64,000 nucleotides of DNA from Paenibacillus lupini (GTDB taxonomy: Bacteria > Bacillota > Bacilli > Paenibacillales > Paenibacillaceae): positions 496,001 through 560,000 of the forward strand of contig NZ_JAASRW010000006.1 in the NCBI RefSeq assembly GCF_011761355.1. The letters are read 5' to 3'. Below, one piece after another: positions 8,104-15,911 of this stretch. Both the position numbers and the translations under genes were made by a program. Under the pieces are notes generated by a model. The model was not told the origin of the DNA, searched no databases, and was given only the letters and a program-made list of their open reading frames with translations. The stretch's first letter is position 1, and the number at the start of each line of letters is the position of its first letter.

Positions 8104-8775
8104 CTAACCGATATTGGTCAATGCCAATGCGGCACTTGCTGCTTCTTTGAACTCGTCACCTGAGAAAGCGATAAGGGACAGAATGAACAGCGCAGATACC
8201 AGTACAAAGATGACCATGCAAATATTCGCCGAAACTTTTTGTGCCTTCGGCGATACTGTAATCCCCCAGCTAACAAGGAATGCCCAAAGGCCATTGCTGA
8301 AGTGGAATACCGCAGCCAGAATACCAATGAGATACAAGATAAACAAAGCAGGGCTTGTTGCGATATCATGCATCGTCGAGCCAAGCTCTTCATGTGTCAC
8401 ATTGCCCAGTGCGACTTGCACACGAGTCTCGAACACATGCCAGAAGATAAAGATGAAGGTAATAACCCCCGTAATACGCTGCATTGTGAACGCCCAGTTA
8501 CGGCCATATTGGAAACGACCTGAGTTGAGGTTCGACTGATAAGCCATGTATAGGCCATAAATACCGTGGAACAAGATCGGCAGGTAAATACCGAAAATTT
8601 CGAGCAGCGTTACAATAGGCAGATCATTAATGAAGCTTACTGCCTTAGTGAAGCCTTCCGGCCCACGTTCATACGCCTGAAAATTGGCGAGCGCATGCAC
8701 GATGATAAACCCACCGAGCGGAATCACCCCTAGAAGAGAGTGCAGCTTGCGCCAGTAGTACGAATTTCCGTTCAT
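8104..8775 (-). CDS. sdhC: Succinate dehydrogenase cytochrome b558 subunit
   Basis: 223 aa from ATG 8775 (MNGNSYYWRKLHSLLG), which has AAAGGAG directly upstream; an in-frame extension to 8805 has no good site. Five hydrophobic helices with conserved histidines (LHSLLG, IIVHALANF, FHGIYGLY, FWHVFE, FHFSNGLW) fit the di-heme menaquinone-reducing anchor of Bacillus-type complex II. First gene of the operon, 27 bp before sdhA. Confidence 0.94.
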   Translation of the reverse strand: MNGNSYYWRKLHSLLGVIPLGGFIIVHALANFQAYERGPEGFTKAVSFINDLPIVTLLEIFGIYLPILFHGIYGLYMAYQSNLNSGRFQYGRNWAFTMQRITGVITFIFIFWHVFETRVQVALGNVTHEELGSTMHDIATSPALFILYLIGILAAVFHFSNGLWAFLVSWGITVSPKAQKVSANICMVIFVLVSALFILSLIAFSGDEFKEAASAALALTNIG

Positions 8776-8831
8776 TAATACTTCTCCTTTCCAGTACTCC
8801 ATCACATTTTACTGTTGACAAACCATTCTAC

Positions 8832-8860
8832 ATTTTACCCCCGGTACTTAAGTCCGTCAA
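8832..8860 (-). promoter_or_regulatory. sdhCAB promoter
   Basis: On the minus strand TTGACG (8855-8860), 17 bp, TAAAAT (8832-8837). It lies about 55 bp upstream of the sdhC start in the divergent region shared with a LysR gene. Confidence 0.65.
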
Positions 8861-9021
8861 CAAAAGTCGACACCAGGTGTGAAAAGATTCACTCCACGTC
8901 ATTGTGAAGACTTTCCTCTAAAGCTACCCCTTTAATCCTACTCCTTTTGGACTTATAATGGAATTGCATATTTATTATAATTTATTATAACAATTTCGCA
9001 TAAGCGACTGGAGTGACGATA

Positions 9022-9897
9022 ATGATCGAAGAATTCAATATGTTCGCAGCAATTGTTGAACATTCCAGCATGAATAAAGCGGCAGCTCTTCTAAATTTGT
9101 CCCAGCCAGCCTTATCCCGCAAAATTGCCAAGCTGGAGGAGGAGATTGGAGCCAAGCTGTTCGAGCGTGTTGGTAAAAGGCTTGAACTGACACGAGTTGG
9201 TCAGTTGACTTACGAATATGCGGTGAACCTGCGCAGGCTGCATCGCCGCTATATGGACTCCGTTTCCGAATATACGGCTGCAGGGCGGACTTCCATTACT
9301 ATTGGAGCCAGTCTTACAACCCTTCAGACTACATTACCCGACTTCATCAAGACGCTAAACGCCAGCCATCCTGAATTTGACATCAAAGCGGTTACCGGCA
9401 AAACACATGAGATCGTTAGCCTAGTCCGGGACAATAAAGCAGATATCGCGATCATCGCCTCGATGATCGAGGATTCCCAGCTTCACTGTGTTCCGTTGTT
9501 CGATGATCACTTGCTGCTCGTCATCCCAACTAGTGTCTCCATTACCAGTCAGGAGCTTACAATTGAAGATTTGAACGGACTGCCCATGATTCTGTTCTCA
9601 AAGGGAACCTGGTACCGCAGGCTGACAGACGAAGTATTCGCCAAATACCATCTTCAGCCTGATGTACGAATGGAGATTGACTCCTTCGAAGCAATTGTCC
9701 GTCTTCTTCATACTTGCCGCGCGGCTACTCTGCTCCCGCAATCTTATATGCGCAAGCAACTGCTAGCCGATAACGAACTCATCGTCGTCCCCATCCGTGA
9801 GCTGGAAGACACAAAGCGAACAACCTGCCTGATCCACAACGACCCTTCCGATCTCCATCCAGCTGTCCGCAGGTGGATTGCTGAGTTGGGCCAGTGA
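9022..9897 (+). CDS. LysR-family regulator divergent from sdhCAB
   Basis: 291 aa from ATG 9022, which has GGAG 8 nt upstream; the in-frame GTG at 9013 overlaps that site. N-terminal winged helix (EEFNMFAAIVEHSSMNKAAA, then LSQPALSRKIAKLEEE) and a C-terminal effector-binding domain. Being divergent from sdhCAB, it is a candidate regulator of succinate dehydrogenase or of the TCA cycle, in the manner of CcpC or CitR in Bacillus; the assignment is inference. A short hairpin and T-run immediately follow the stop. Confidence 0.88.
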   Translation: MIEEFNMFAAIVEHSSMNKAAALLNLSQPALSRKIAKLEEEIGAKLFERVGKRLELTRVGQLTYEYAVNLRRLHRRYMDSVSEYTAAGRTSITIGASLTTLQTTLPDFIKTLNASHPEFDIKAVTGKTHEIVSLVRDNKADIAIIASMIEDSQLHCVPLFDDHLLLVIPTSVSITSQELTIEDLNGLPMILFSKGTWYRRLTDEVFAKYHLQPDVRMEIDSFEAIVRLLHTCRAATLLPQSYMRKQLLADNELIVVPIRELEDTKRTTCLIHNDPSDLHPAVRRWIAELGQ

Positions 9898-9921
9898 GAG
9901 GGCTTCGGCTCTTGTTTTTTG
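9896..9921 (+). terminator. Terminator of LysR gene (weak)
   Basis: An imperfect GC hairpin around a TTCG loop begins at the stop codon and is followed by TTGTTTTTTG. Confidence 0.5.
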
Positions 9922-9944
9922 TCCTTCCCTTCCCTTTTTTCCGT

Positions 9945-9988
9945 AGGACAGTGTTGTCCGCGCTTTTTAGCGCGCCCTTCACTGTCCT
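9945..9988. repeat. Hairpin in LysR-ktrA convergent region
   Basis: AGGACAGTG (9945-9953) pairs with CACTGTCCT (9980-9988), with an inner CGCGC/GCGCG stem and an A/T-rich loop. A second GGACAG-type hairpin ends ktrA at 10240-10278. Confidence 0.6.
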
Positions 9989-10006
9989 TCTTTACATTCC
10001 CGCGCA

Positions 10007-10217
10007 GGGGGGATGGATGGATGGATGGGGAATGGTTGGGTGCGGGGCTCGGTGGGTAAGGGGTATCTCTGGAGGAGCGGAGCGCTCGCCTTTGTCCTTC
10101 CTTTGCTTACACCTATGTAAACCAATTCAGAGCAAAGGAAGGACAACAGCGGCCGTAAGAGATACCCCGTCTCACCAGAGCCATCCCGCCCCATCCATCC
10201 CCGTCCATCCCATCCCC
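10007..10217 (+). repeat. Palindromic core element, copy A
   Basis: A long imperfect inverted repeat. The outer arms are GGATGG repeats on the left and CCATCC repeats on the right. The conserved core GGAGGAGCGGAGCGCTCGCC starts at 10071 and faces CAGCGGCCGTAAG at 10146-10158. The inner stem TTTGTCCTTCCTTTGC pairs with GCAAAGGAAGGACAA. Shares its core with copies B-E while stem sequences differ. Two reading frames across it are open only because of the repeats. Confidence 0.8.
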
Positions 10218-10239
10218 AGCGACCAGCGACAGCCGGAAT

Positions 10240-10278
10240 AAAAAAGGACAGAGAACGCTAACTGCGCCCACTGTCCTT
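10240..10278 (-). terminator. Terminator of ktrB-ktrA
   Basis: AAGGACAG (minus strand) pairs with CTGTCCTT and is followed by a T-run, 5 bp past the ktrA stop at 10283. Confidence 0.7.
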
Positions 10279-10282
10279 ATCA

Positions 10283-10945
10283 TCACCTGATAATCGTTTC
10301 TTCAAACTGTTCAATCTGCTCGTTTGTCCCGATGACAACCATCACGTCTTTTTCAGTTACAACATCCGTCGCTGTAGGAGCTATTATAATACCGGTAGGC
10401 TTATTAATCGCAACGATGCTGCAGCCGAATCTGGCGCGCAGATTCAGGTCATTTAGAGATTTGTTATTCAAGCAATTCGGAACCGAAAGCTCAGCAATCG
10501 TATATTCCTTCGACAGCTCGATATAATCAAGCAGATTTGGACTTACAAGCTGATGAGCAACCCGGATACCCATGTCCCGCTCCGGATAAACAACGCGGTC
10601 GACTCCGATTTTCTCCAGTACACGTCCATGCAGCTCACTCATCGCTTTTGCGACAACCCGCTTCACGCCAAGATCCTTCAATAAGATAGTCGTCAGAATA
10701 CTGGCCTGAATATCATCGCCAATTGCGACAACCCCGCAGTCAAAATTACGAACGCCTAATGATCGTAAAGTTTCCTCATCCGTGCAATCCGCAGACACCG
10801 TATAAGTCAGCACATTGCTCATTTCTTGGACAGCTTCCTCATCCCGGTCGATTCCGAGCACCTCATAGCCTAATTTGATAAGCTCTCTTCCGAGACTGGA
10901 GCCAAATCGCCCAAGCCCTACGATCACAAACTGATTGTTTTTCAT
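10283..10945 (-). CDS. ktrA: Potassium uptake RCK subunit (KtrA/KtrC type)
   Basis: 220 aa, matching B. subtilis KtrA/KtrC. The RCK_N Rossmann domain starts with VIVGLGRFGSSLG at residues 7-19 and an acidic GIDRDEE at the second strand; an RCK_C domain follows from about residue 135. It forms the cytosolic octameric ring that gates the KtrB pore and binds ATP/ADP; RCK_C binds c-di-AMP in known homologues. 17 bp downstream of ktrB and thus behind the c-di-AMP riboswitch. KtrA versus KtrC cannot be decided here. Confidence 0.92.
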   Translation of the reverse strand: MKNNQFVIVGLGRFGSSLGRELIKLGYEVLGIDRDEEAVQEMSNVLTYTVSADCTDEETLRSLGVRNFDCGVVAIGDDIQASILTTILLKDLGVKRVVAKAMSELHGRVLEKIGVDRVVYPERDMGIRVAHQLVSPNLLDYIELSKEYTIAELSVPNCLNNKSLNDLNLRARFGCSIVAINKPTGIIIAPTATDVVTEKDVMVVIGTNEQIEQFEETIIR

Positions 10946-10962
10946 TCTTTCTTTCTATTCCC

Positions 10963-12303
10963 CTATCCAATCGTAATTTTGCCTTCCGGATACCTGTACA
11001 GCTCTTTCTCTGATTTTGGTCCAAGCGCATACGCAAGCGTAAGTGGTCCAAGTCTGCCTGCGAACATAGTTAACGCAATAATAATCTTGCCGAAATCCGT
11101 CAGCTCCGGTGTAATGCCGACCGTCAAGCCGACCGTACCAAAGGCTGATGTTGTCTCAAATAAAATTTTCAGAAACTGCTGATCTTCTGTTGTCGACAGC
11201 AGCATCGTAACAAAGATGACCAGCGTGAGCGACAGCATTGTAATCGTCAGTGCCTTAAAGATCCGATCTTTACCAAGCCGATAATGGAACAAAACAATAT
11301 CCTCCCGGCCTCTGATCATTGCAATAACCGCACCAATCATCGTCGTAAAGGTAGTCGTCTTAATCCCACCCCCGGTTGACCCGGGAGAAGCACCAATAAA
11401 CATTAGAATAATAGTGAAGAAAACAGTAGCCTGCCGCAGCTGCGTATAATCTACCGTGTTGGCTCCTGCCGTTCTTGGCGTAACCGATTGGAAGAAGGAC
11501 GCCAGTATTTTACCTCCCCAATCCAATGAACCAAGCGTCTTGCTATTCGAAAATTCAAAGATAAAGATGACGATAGCACCAACAGCAATCAGGGTTCCAG
11601 TCATAGATAGAACAACTTTACTATGAAGGGAGAGCCGCTTGTTTTTACGGTACTCCAGTAAATCAGCCATAACAACAAAACCAAGACCGCCTAAAATAAT
11701 AAGCAGCATCGAGACCAGATTAACGAGCGGGTCACTTGCGTACATCGTCAAACTGCGGAAGTTGCCGAATATATCAAAGCCTGCATTATTAAAGAATGAA
11801 ATCGCATGGAAAAAACCAAACCAAACGGCTTTGCCAAACGGCATATCGAAGGCAAACCGAATCGCGAACAGAATGGCACCAACCAGTTCAATTGTAAGAG
11901 AATAAATAATAACCCTGCGGATTAATCTAACAATGCCTTCCATACTTGTCTGATTCATCGCTTCCTGCAAAATCAACCGTTCCTTGAGCGATATCCGCTT
12001 GCGTATTGCAAGTGCAATAAGCGTGGCCATCGTCATAAAGCCTAGACCACCGACCTGGATCAAGGAAAGTATAATCACTTTCCCAGGAGTAGAGAAGTAT
12101 GTACCTGTATCTACCACTACTAAGCCGGTTACACATGTCGCCGAGGTTGCTGTAAACAGTGCATCAATGAAAGGTAGTCTAGATCCGTCACTTGAGGCAA
12201 ACGGCATCGTGAGCAGAAAAGCACCTATCACAATAATGGCGGCAAAGCCAAAAACAAGAATTCGTGGCGGCGGCCATTTCAATATGTTGAAATAACGGGT
12301 CAT
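10963..12303 (-). CDS. ktrB: Potassium uptake pore subunit (TrkH/KtrB family)
   Basis: 446 aa, eight or more membrane helices in four pore repeats. Selectivity-filter segments are visible: TSATCVTGL, FNNAGFD, TAGANTVD and TVGLTVG. SKRLSLHSKVVLS-like and GSTGGGIKTTT loops match the KtrB family. It is the K+-translocating subunit, paired with KtrA encoded next. The ATG at 12303 is preceded by GAAGGAGTG and a c-di-AMP riboswitch with terminator, so expression should fall when c-di-AMP and K+ are high. Confidence 0.93.
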   Translation of the reverse strand: MTRYFNILKWPPPRILVFGFAAIIVIGAFLLTMPFASSDGSRLPFIDALFTATSATCVTGLVVVDTGTYFSTPGKVIILSLIQVGGLGFMTMATLIALAIRKRISLKERLILQEAMNQTSMEGIVRLIRRVIIYSLTIELVGAILFAIRFAFDMPFGKAVWFGFFHAISFFNNAGFDIFGNFRSLTMYASDPLVNLVSMLLIILGGLGFVVMADLLEYRKNKRLSLHSKVVLSMTGTLIAVGAIVIFIFEFSNSKTLGSLDWGGKILASFFQSVTPRTAGANTVDYTQLRQATVFFTIILMFIGASPGSTGGGIKTTTFTTMIGAVIAMIRGREDIVLFHYRLGKDRIFKALTITMLSLTLVIFVTMLLSTTEDQQFLKILFETTSAFGTVGLTVGITPELTDFGKIIIALTMFAGRLGPLTLAYALGPKSEKELYRYPEGKITIG

Positions 12304-12342
12304 GTTTCACTCCTTCATATAGGACATATCTAAAATTGGGCA

Positions 12343-12370
12343 TAAAAAAAAGCACGGGAACCCCCAGTGC
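12343..12370 (-). terminator. Riboswitch expression-platform terminator
   Basis: On the minus strand GCAC-TGGG-GGTT-CCC-GTGC folds into a hairpin followed by nine T residues, between the aptamer and ktrB. Confidence 0.85.
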
Positions 12371-12390
12371 GATATGAGTCCTGTTCCACC

Positions 12391-12528
12391 CAGCCTACGA
12401 GGTTAGCTGACGGATTCGGGCCTGGAAAGGCAGCCCTATTCAAGCGAAATGCTTAAAATTCACCCCATGCTGACGGATTGCTCCGTGCAGCGTTATGGTT
12501 CCCCCGTTTTCATGACGAAATTCGGCTG
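12391..12528 (-). promoter_or_regulatory. c-di-AMP riboswitch (ydaO/yuaA class)
   Basis: Minus-strand sequence holds the class-defining blocks in order: CGGGGGAACC, TGGGGTGAAT, AGGGCTGCC, then GGCCCGAATCCGTCAGCTAA and CCTCGTAGGC. A P1 pair CAGCC (12524-12528) with GGCTG (12391-12395) closes it. Known members turn off K+ uptake and cell-wall genes when c-di-AMP binds. A rho-independent terminator follows at once, so control is by transcription termination. Confidence 0.95.
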
Positions 12529-12787
12529 TTGCTATTCAATTCATATGACGTTATCGATTATACGCCCAAATGACAGATGCGATCAAAATGGGCTTAGGCG
12601 ATAATTAAGCGGTATTCGTTCAAAAATGGTCAATCACATGAAGCAAATGCTCACTTGCTGGCTGCAAGTCCTTATTTCACAGCTTACCGTTAGCATCCTC
12701 TCCTTTCGCCTCTATTGGATAATTCAGGCTAATAATGATAAGGTTACATTAGATAAGCATCGTCTGAATTCGAAATGGAGGTTATGT

Positions 12788-14383
12788 ATGATCCCTACCA
12801 TCGCTCCCCATGAATGGAGACGTTTCCTGTGGGCTGCTGTTGCAGGTGCAATTATTTTTATCTTTACACAAATTGGCCCAATTGCTGGCGACCAGCTATT
12901 CTCCAGCTCAACAACCCCAAAGGTCATTTCTAAAAGTGAAGCAGCCCAGACAGCAGAAGCCTTCGTCAATAAGCAATTTCATGAAGCTGCTGTATCGTCC
13001 CATACGATTTATCAAACCGATAGTTTGGCAAACGGTTATTTTTCTAAAGAAGACTTACTTAAGACGTATGAGGACCAGTATGACACCAAGTTCCCGACGG
13101 ATACCTTCCAGGTTAATCTTGATCTTGAAGACGGCAGCAACGCTATTGTATACGTTCATATGACAAACGGCAGTGTTACAGGATGGCATTGGCTGGGTGC
13201 CTCTCCAACTGATAATGGAAAGCTGCAGCAGACAGCTGCAAAAGCTTTTGCCATTACCAAAGGCTTCCGTTCAGAAGAACTAAAGAGCTTGTACATCAAT
13301 GATGACGGTGATGTTGTCCTTCATCCAACAGGATATAAGCTTGGAGATGCAACGCTCGAGCTTATCATCGGTGTAGGCTTGATTGATGATAAAGCGGTTA
13401 TTACAAGATATAAGCCAGCTTTTCAGGCTCCTGCTAGCTACATAACGTATGTAGATGGTCAGAAAGACATTGGCAGTATTTTATCCATCGTCAGTCTGGC
13501 CTATATGTGCTTTATATCACTGGTTCTTTCTATTATTTATGCGATTCTGTACCGCCGGCACACCACATTTAAAAGAGGCGTTTTTATCAGCCTTGTGTTC
13601 ATCGTGTTCTATATTTATAACAATCTGAACGTGCTGGACGGCATTATGGCATCCTTGGGTGAACAGATCCGCTCAGACGCAGAGATGAATGCGACTATCA
13701 TCATTACTGTCGTCCTGCTTATTCCAGTAGGACTAGCCGTTTATTTCGCACTCGTTGCCGGTGACGGTATGTGGCGGTCGCAAAAACGTCCATTATGGCC
13801 AGGCTTCCGCGAGCGGGGTTATGGGGACCATGTATGGCGCAGCGTAGGACTATCCTATCTCTTTGCAGCTGTCATATTGGGTTGTCAGGCTATTATTATG
13901 ATTGCAATGGAGTTTCTTGCCGGATCATGGGCAACCAGCGATCCTACTCAATCTCCATATAATACAAATATGCTGTGGCTCATGCCGATGATGGCCTGGT
14001 GTGCGGCGATCTCCGAAGAAGCGATATTTAGGTTGTTCGGGATTGCTTTATTTAAGAAGTGGTTCAAAAACACATTTATTGCCACTCTTATTCCTACAAC
14101 GATGTGGGCGCTTGGCCATGTCGGATACCCGATCTTCCCGTTTTATACCCGGATCGTAGAGCTCGTTATTTTAGGAACGGTATTTTGCTTGATCTTCCTC
14201 AAATACGGCTTTATTACAGCCGTTTTCACTCATGCTATATTAGACAGTCTACTCATGGGCTTAGATCTTATAGGTGTAGGCGGAGCTGTTAATATTACAG
14301 CAGCCATCATCTATGCCATTTTGCCAGTCATTGTTGCATGGACGATAAAGTACTGGCATAACCGTCGGCACTTACGAGCCTGA
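12788..14383 (+). CDS. CPBP-family intramembrane metalloprotease
   Basis: 531 aa from ATG 12788, chosen because GGAGG lies 6 nt upstream; the frame is open back to 12626. One N-terminal helix, then an extracytoplasmic region of about 180 residues, then a C-terminal multi-helix block. The block carries the Abi/CPBP motifs AISEEAIFRLFG (EExxxR), WALGHVGYP and FTHAILDS, the catalytic glutamates and histidines of CAAX-type membrane proteases. Substrate unknown; family members process membrane peptides or give bacteriocin self-immunity. Followed by a terminator. Confidence 0.87.
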   Translation: MIPTIAPHEWRRFLWAAVAGAIIFIFTQIGPIAGDQLFSSSTTPKVISKSEAAQTAEAFVNKQFHEAAVSSHTIYQTDSLANGYFSKEDLLKTYEDQYDTKFPTDTFQVNLDLEDGSNAIVYVHMTNGSVTGWHWLGASPTDNGKLQQTAAKAFAITKGFRSEELKSLYINDDGDVVLHPTGYKLGDATLELIIGVGLIDDKAVITRYKPAFQAPASYITYVDGQKDIGSILSIVSLAYMCFISLVLSIIYAILYRRHTTFKRGVFISLVFIVFYIYNNLNVLDGIMASLGEQIRSDAEMNATIIITVVLLIPVGLAVYFALVAGDGMWRSQKRPLWPGFRERGYGDHVWRSVGLSYLFAAVILGCQAIIMIAMEFLAGSWATSDPTQSPYNTNMLWLMPMMAWCAAISEEAIFRLFGIALFKKWFKNTFIATLIPTTMWALGHVGYPIFPFYTRIVELVILGTVFCLIFLKYGFITAVFTHAILDSLLMGLDLIGVGGAVNITAAIIYAILPVIVAWTIKYWHNRRHLRA

Positions 14384-14403
14384 CTTCGGAAAGAATTAAC
14401 TCT

Positions 14404-14439
14404 AAAAAGGGATGTATCCTCAGCGATACATCCCTTTTT
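14404..14439 (+). terminator. Terminator of CPBP gene
   Basis: AAAAAGGGATGTATC pairs with GATACATCCCTTTTT. Confidence 0.85.
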
Positions 14440-14482
14440 GCTGTCCGAAAAGCCTATTTAATAGAAACGGTAACGTTTGTCC

Positions 14483-14516
14483 AAGAGTAATTCTATTCAC
14501 CTTAATATACTCTATT
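14483..14516 (+). promoter_or_regulatory. Shared promoter/operator block, copy 1
   Basis: AAGAGTAATTCTA, then ACCTTAATATACTCTATT, 58 bp before the TTG start at 14541. The same block with the same spacing precedes the gene at 15142. AGAGT/ACTCT half-sites recur. A sporulation sigma factor is possible but not proven. Confidence 0.5.
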
Positions 14517-14540
14517 AAAACCATTATGGAGGTGATAGGA

Positions 14541-15035
14541 TTGACAACAAAAATCAGCGGTTACAGCGGTAATAAACAAAGCTCGAGTCAAAAATGCAAT
14601 GACAAGGGCAAAAAATCAAGCGGCGGCAAGCACAAATCGTCTGGTAAGAAGAAATCAAGCGGCAGCAAACACAAATCTTCCAGCAAGAAGAATTGCTGCT
14701 ATGAGCACAAATCTTCTGGAAAATGTTATGAACACAAATCGAATGGCTGCAATTGCGACCACAAATCATCCGGCTGCTCTGATAACTCAGCAATTCCAAG
14801 CAACCAAGGAGACAAATCAAGCGGAAAGAGCAACTCCGAACATGCGTACAGTATTCTTTGCAAGCTGTCGCTCGGACAAGTTATCCATCGTGTGACGCTG
14901 GATAATGGGAAAGATCTTGATAAAGTGAAATGGGCAGGCTTCCAAAACGGAAATGCTACATTCTCTGCAGTGAGCTACAAAACGCCTTATATTGTGTATG
15001 TTCCACTTCACAAAATTACAAGTATCGCTCTGTAA
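14541..15035 (+). CDS. Lys/Ser/Cys-rich repeat protein with conserved-looking C-terminal domain
   Basis: 164 aa from TTG 14541, which has GGAGGTGAT upstream, exactly as in the next gene. Residues 15-95 are low-complexity repeats of the type HKSSG, KKSSG and YEHKSSG with several cysteines. The last 60 residues (GQVIHRVTLDNGKDLDKV through YVPLHKITSIAL) look folded and beta-rich. I do not recognise the family. Charged, cysteine-bearing repeats plus a twin repeat gene recall spore-surface or coat proteins; this is inference. Next gene lies 106 bp downstream. Confidence 0.75.
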   Translation: MTTKISGYSGNKQSSSQKCNDKGKKSSGGKHKSSGKKKSSGSKHKSSSKKNCCYEHKSSGKCYEHKSNGCNCDHKSSGCSDNSAIPSNQGDKSSGKSNSEHAYSILCKLSLGQVIHRVTLDNGKDLDKVKWAGFQNGNATFSAVSYKTPYIVYVPLHKITSIAL

Positions 15036-15082
15036 GAAGAGATGGACAAGGGACTATTTCGTCCGTTTGTCCACTCCTGTAC

Positions 15083-15116
15083 AAGAGTAACTCTAGCATC
15101 CTTCATATACTCTAGT
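15083..15116 (+). promoter_or_regulatory. Shared promoter/operator block, copy 2
   Basis: AAGAGTAACTCTA, then CCTTCATATACTCTAG, 59 bp before the TTG start at 15142. AGAGTAACTCT is a near-perfect palindrome. Confidence 0.5.
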
Positions 15117-15141
15117 ATTACGTTCATGAGGAGTGATAGAA

Positions 15142-15780
15142 TTGCCTAATAACCAAAGCTCAGGTGGTAATCAAAGCCCTGGTGGCAACCAAAGTCCGGG
15201 CAACCAAAGCCCTGGCAATCAAAGCCCTGGTAACCAAAGCCCTGGCAACCAAAGCCCTGGAAATCAAAGCCCTGGCAACCAAAGCCCTGGAAATCAAAGC
15301 CCTGGCAACCAAAGCCCTGGCAACCAAAGCCCTGGTAACCAAAGCCCTGGCAACCAAAGCCCTGGTAACCAAAGTCCTGGCGGTAGAAGTGCAGGCGCTA
15401 ACAAAGCTGCAGCTAAGAAAGCAGGAGGCGGCAAAGGCAAATCTGGGGGCAATAAAGCTGGAGCAGATAAAGCTGAAGGCGGTAAATCCGAAGGCGACAA
15501 AGGCGGCAAAGGCAAATCTGGGGGCAATAAAGCTGGAGCAGATAAAGCTGAAGGCGGTAAATCCGGTGGCAACAAAGGCGGTAAAGGCAAATCTGGGGGC
15601 AATAAAGCTGGAGCAGATAAAGCTGAAGGCGGTAAATCCGGAGGCGACAAAGGCGGTAAAGGCAAGTCCGGGGGCAATAAAGCTGGAGCGGATAAAGCTG
15701 AAGGTAGTAAATCCGGTGGCGGTAAAGGCGGTAACAGCAAATCCGGTGGCAAAGGCAATAAAAGCGGCAAAGGTAAATAA
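15142..15780 (+). CDS. Repeat protein: 14 x NQSPG then Lys/Gly-rich repeats
   Basis: 212 aa from TTG 15142 (GAGGAGTGAT upstream, as in the preceding gene). Residues 10-83 hold 14 copies of NQSPG, encoded by a 15-bp unit. The rest has four copies of a Lys/Gly/Ala unit containing GKSGGNKAGADKAEGGKS, and a GNKSGKGK tail. No folded domain or signal peptide is visible. It resembles filamentous or spore-surface low-complexity proteins, but I cannot name a family. Because the repeat unit has no stop in any frame, long false ORFs overlap on both strands. Confidence 0.75.
   Translation: MPNNQSSGGNQSPGGNQSPGNQSPGNQSPGNQSPGNQSPGNQSPGNQSPGNQSPGNQSPGNQSPGNQSPGNQSPGNQSPGGRSAGANKAAAKKAGGGKGKSGGNKAGADKAEGGKSEGDKGGKGKSGGNKAGADKAEGGKSGGNKGGKGKSGGNKAGADKAEGGKSGGDKGGKGKSGGNKAGADKAEGSKSGGGKGGNSKSGGKGNKSGKGK
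15175..15387 (+). repeat. 15-bp tandem repeat encoding NQSPG
   Basis: Thirteen uninterrupted copies, plus one offset copy, of a unit close to AACCAAAGCCCTGGC, differing mainly at third codon positions. Prone to slippage, so copy number may vary between strains. Confidence 0.9.
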
Positions 15781-15784
15781 TAAA

Positions 15785-15911
15785 GAAAAGGAAATGTAGG
15801 TTACCCTACATTTCCTTTTCTGTTAATATCGCAATAGAAATGAGGTTACCCTACATTTCTTTTCCTGCTAATATGAAAAAGAAATGAGGTTACCCTACAT
15901 TTCCTTTTCTT
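15785..15911. repeat. Three 44-45 bp direct repeats with terminator hairpin
   Basis: GGTTACCCTACATTTC starts at 15799, 15844 and 15888. In copy 1 AGAAAAGGAAATGTAGG pairs with the following arm to make a bidirectional terminator. Copy 3 overlaps the uvrC stop codon at 15895-15897 and encodes its last residues (KEKEM). Confidence 0.8.

Noticed and set aside
9894..10241. ORFs on both strands across the LysR-ktrA gap
   Set aside because: They cover hairpins and palindromic copy A, with low-complexity products and no ribosome sites.
15294..15770. Minus-strand ORF of 158 codons, Leu/Pro-rich
   Set aside because: Antisense shadow of the repeat-protein gene; open only because the repeat unit lacks stops.
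15164..15799. Plus-strand ORF of 211 codons, Ala/Lys-rich, in another frame
   Set aside because: Same repeat artefact; start lacks a ribosome site, whereas the frame at 15142 has one matching its neighbour.
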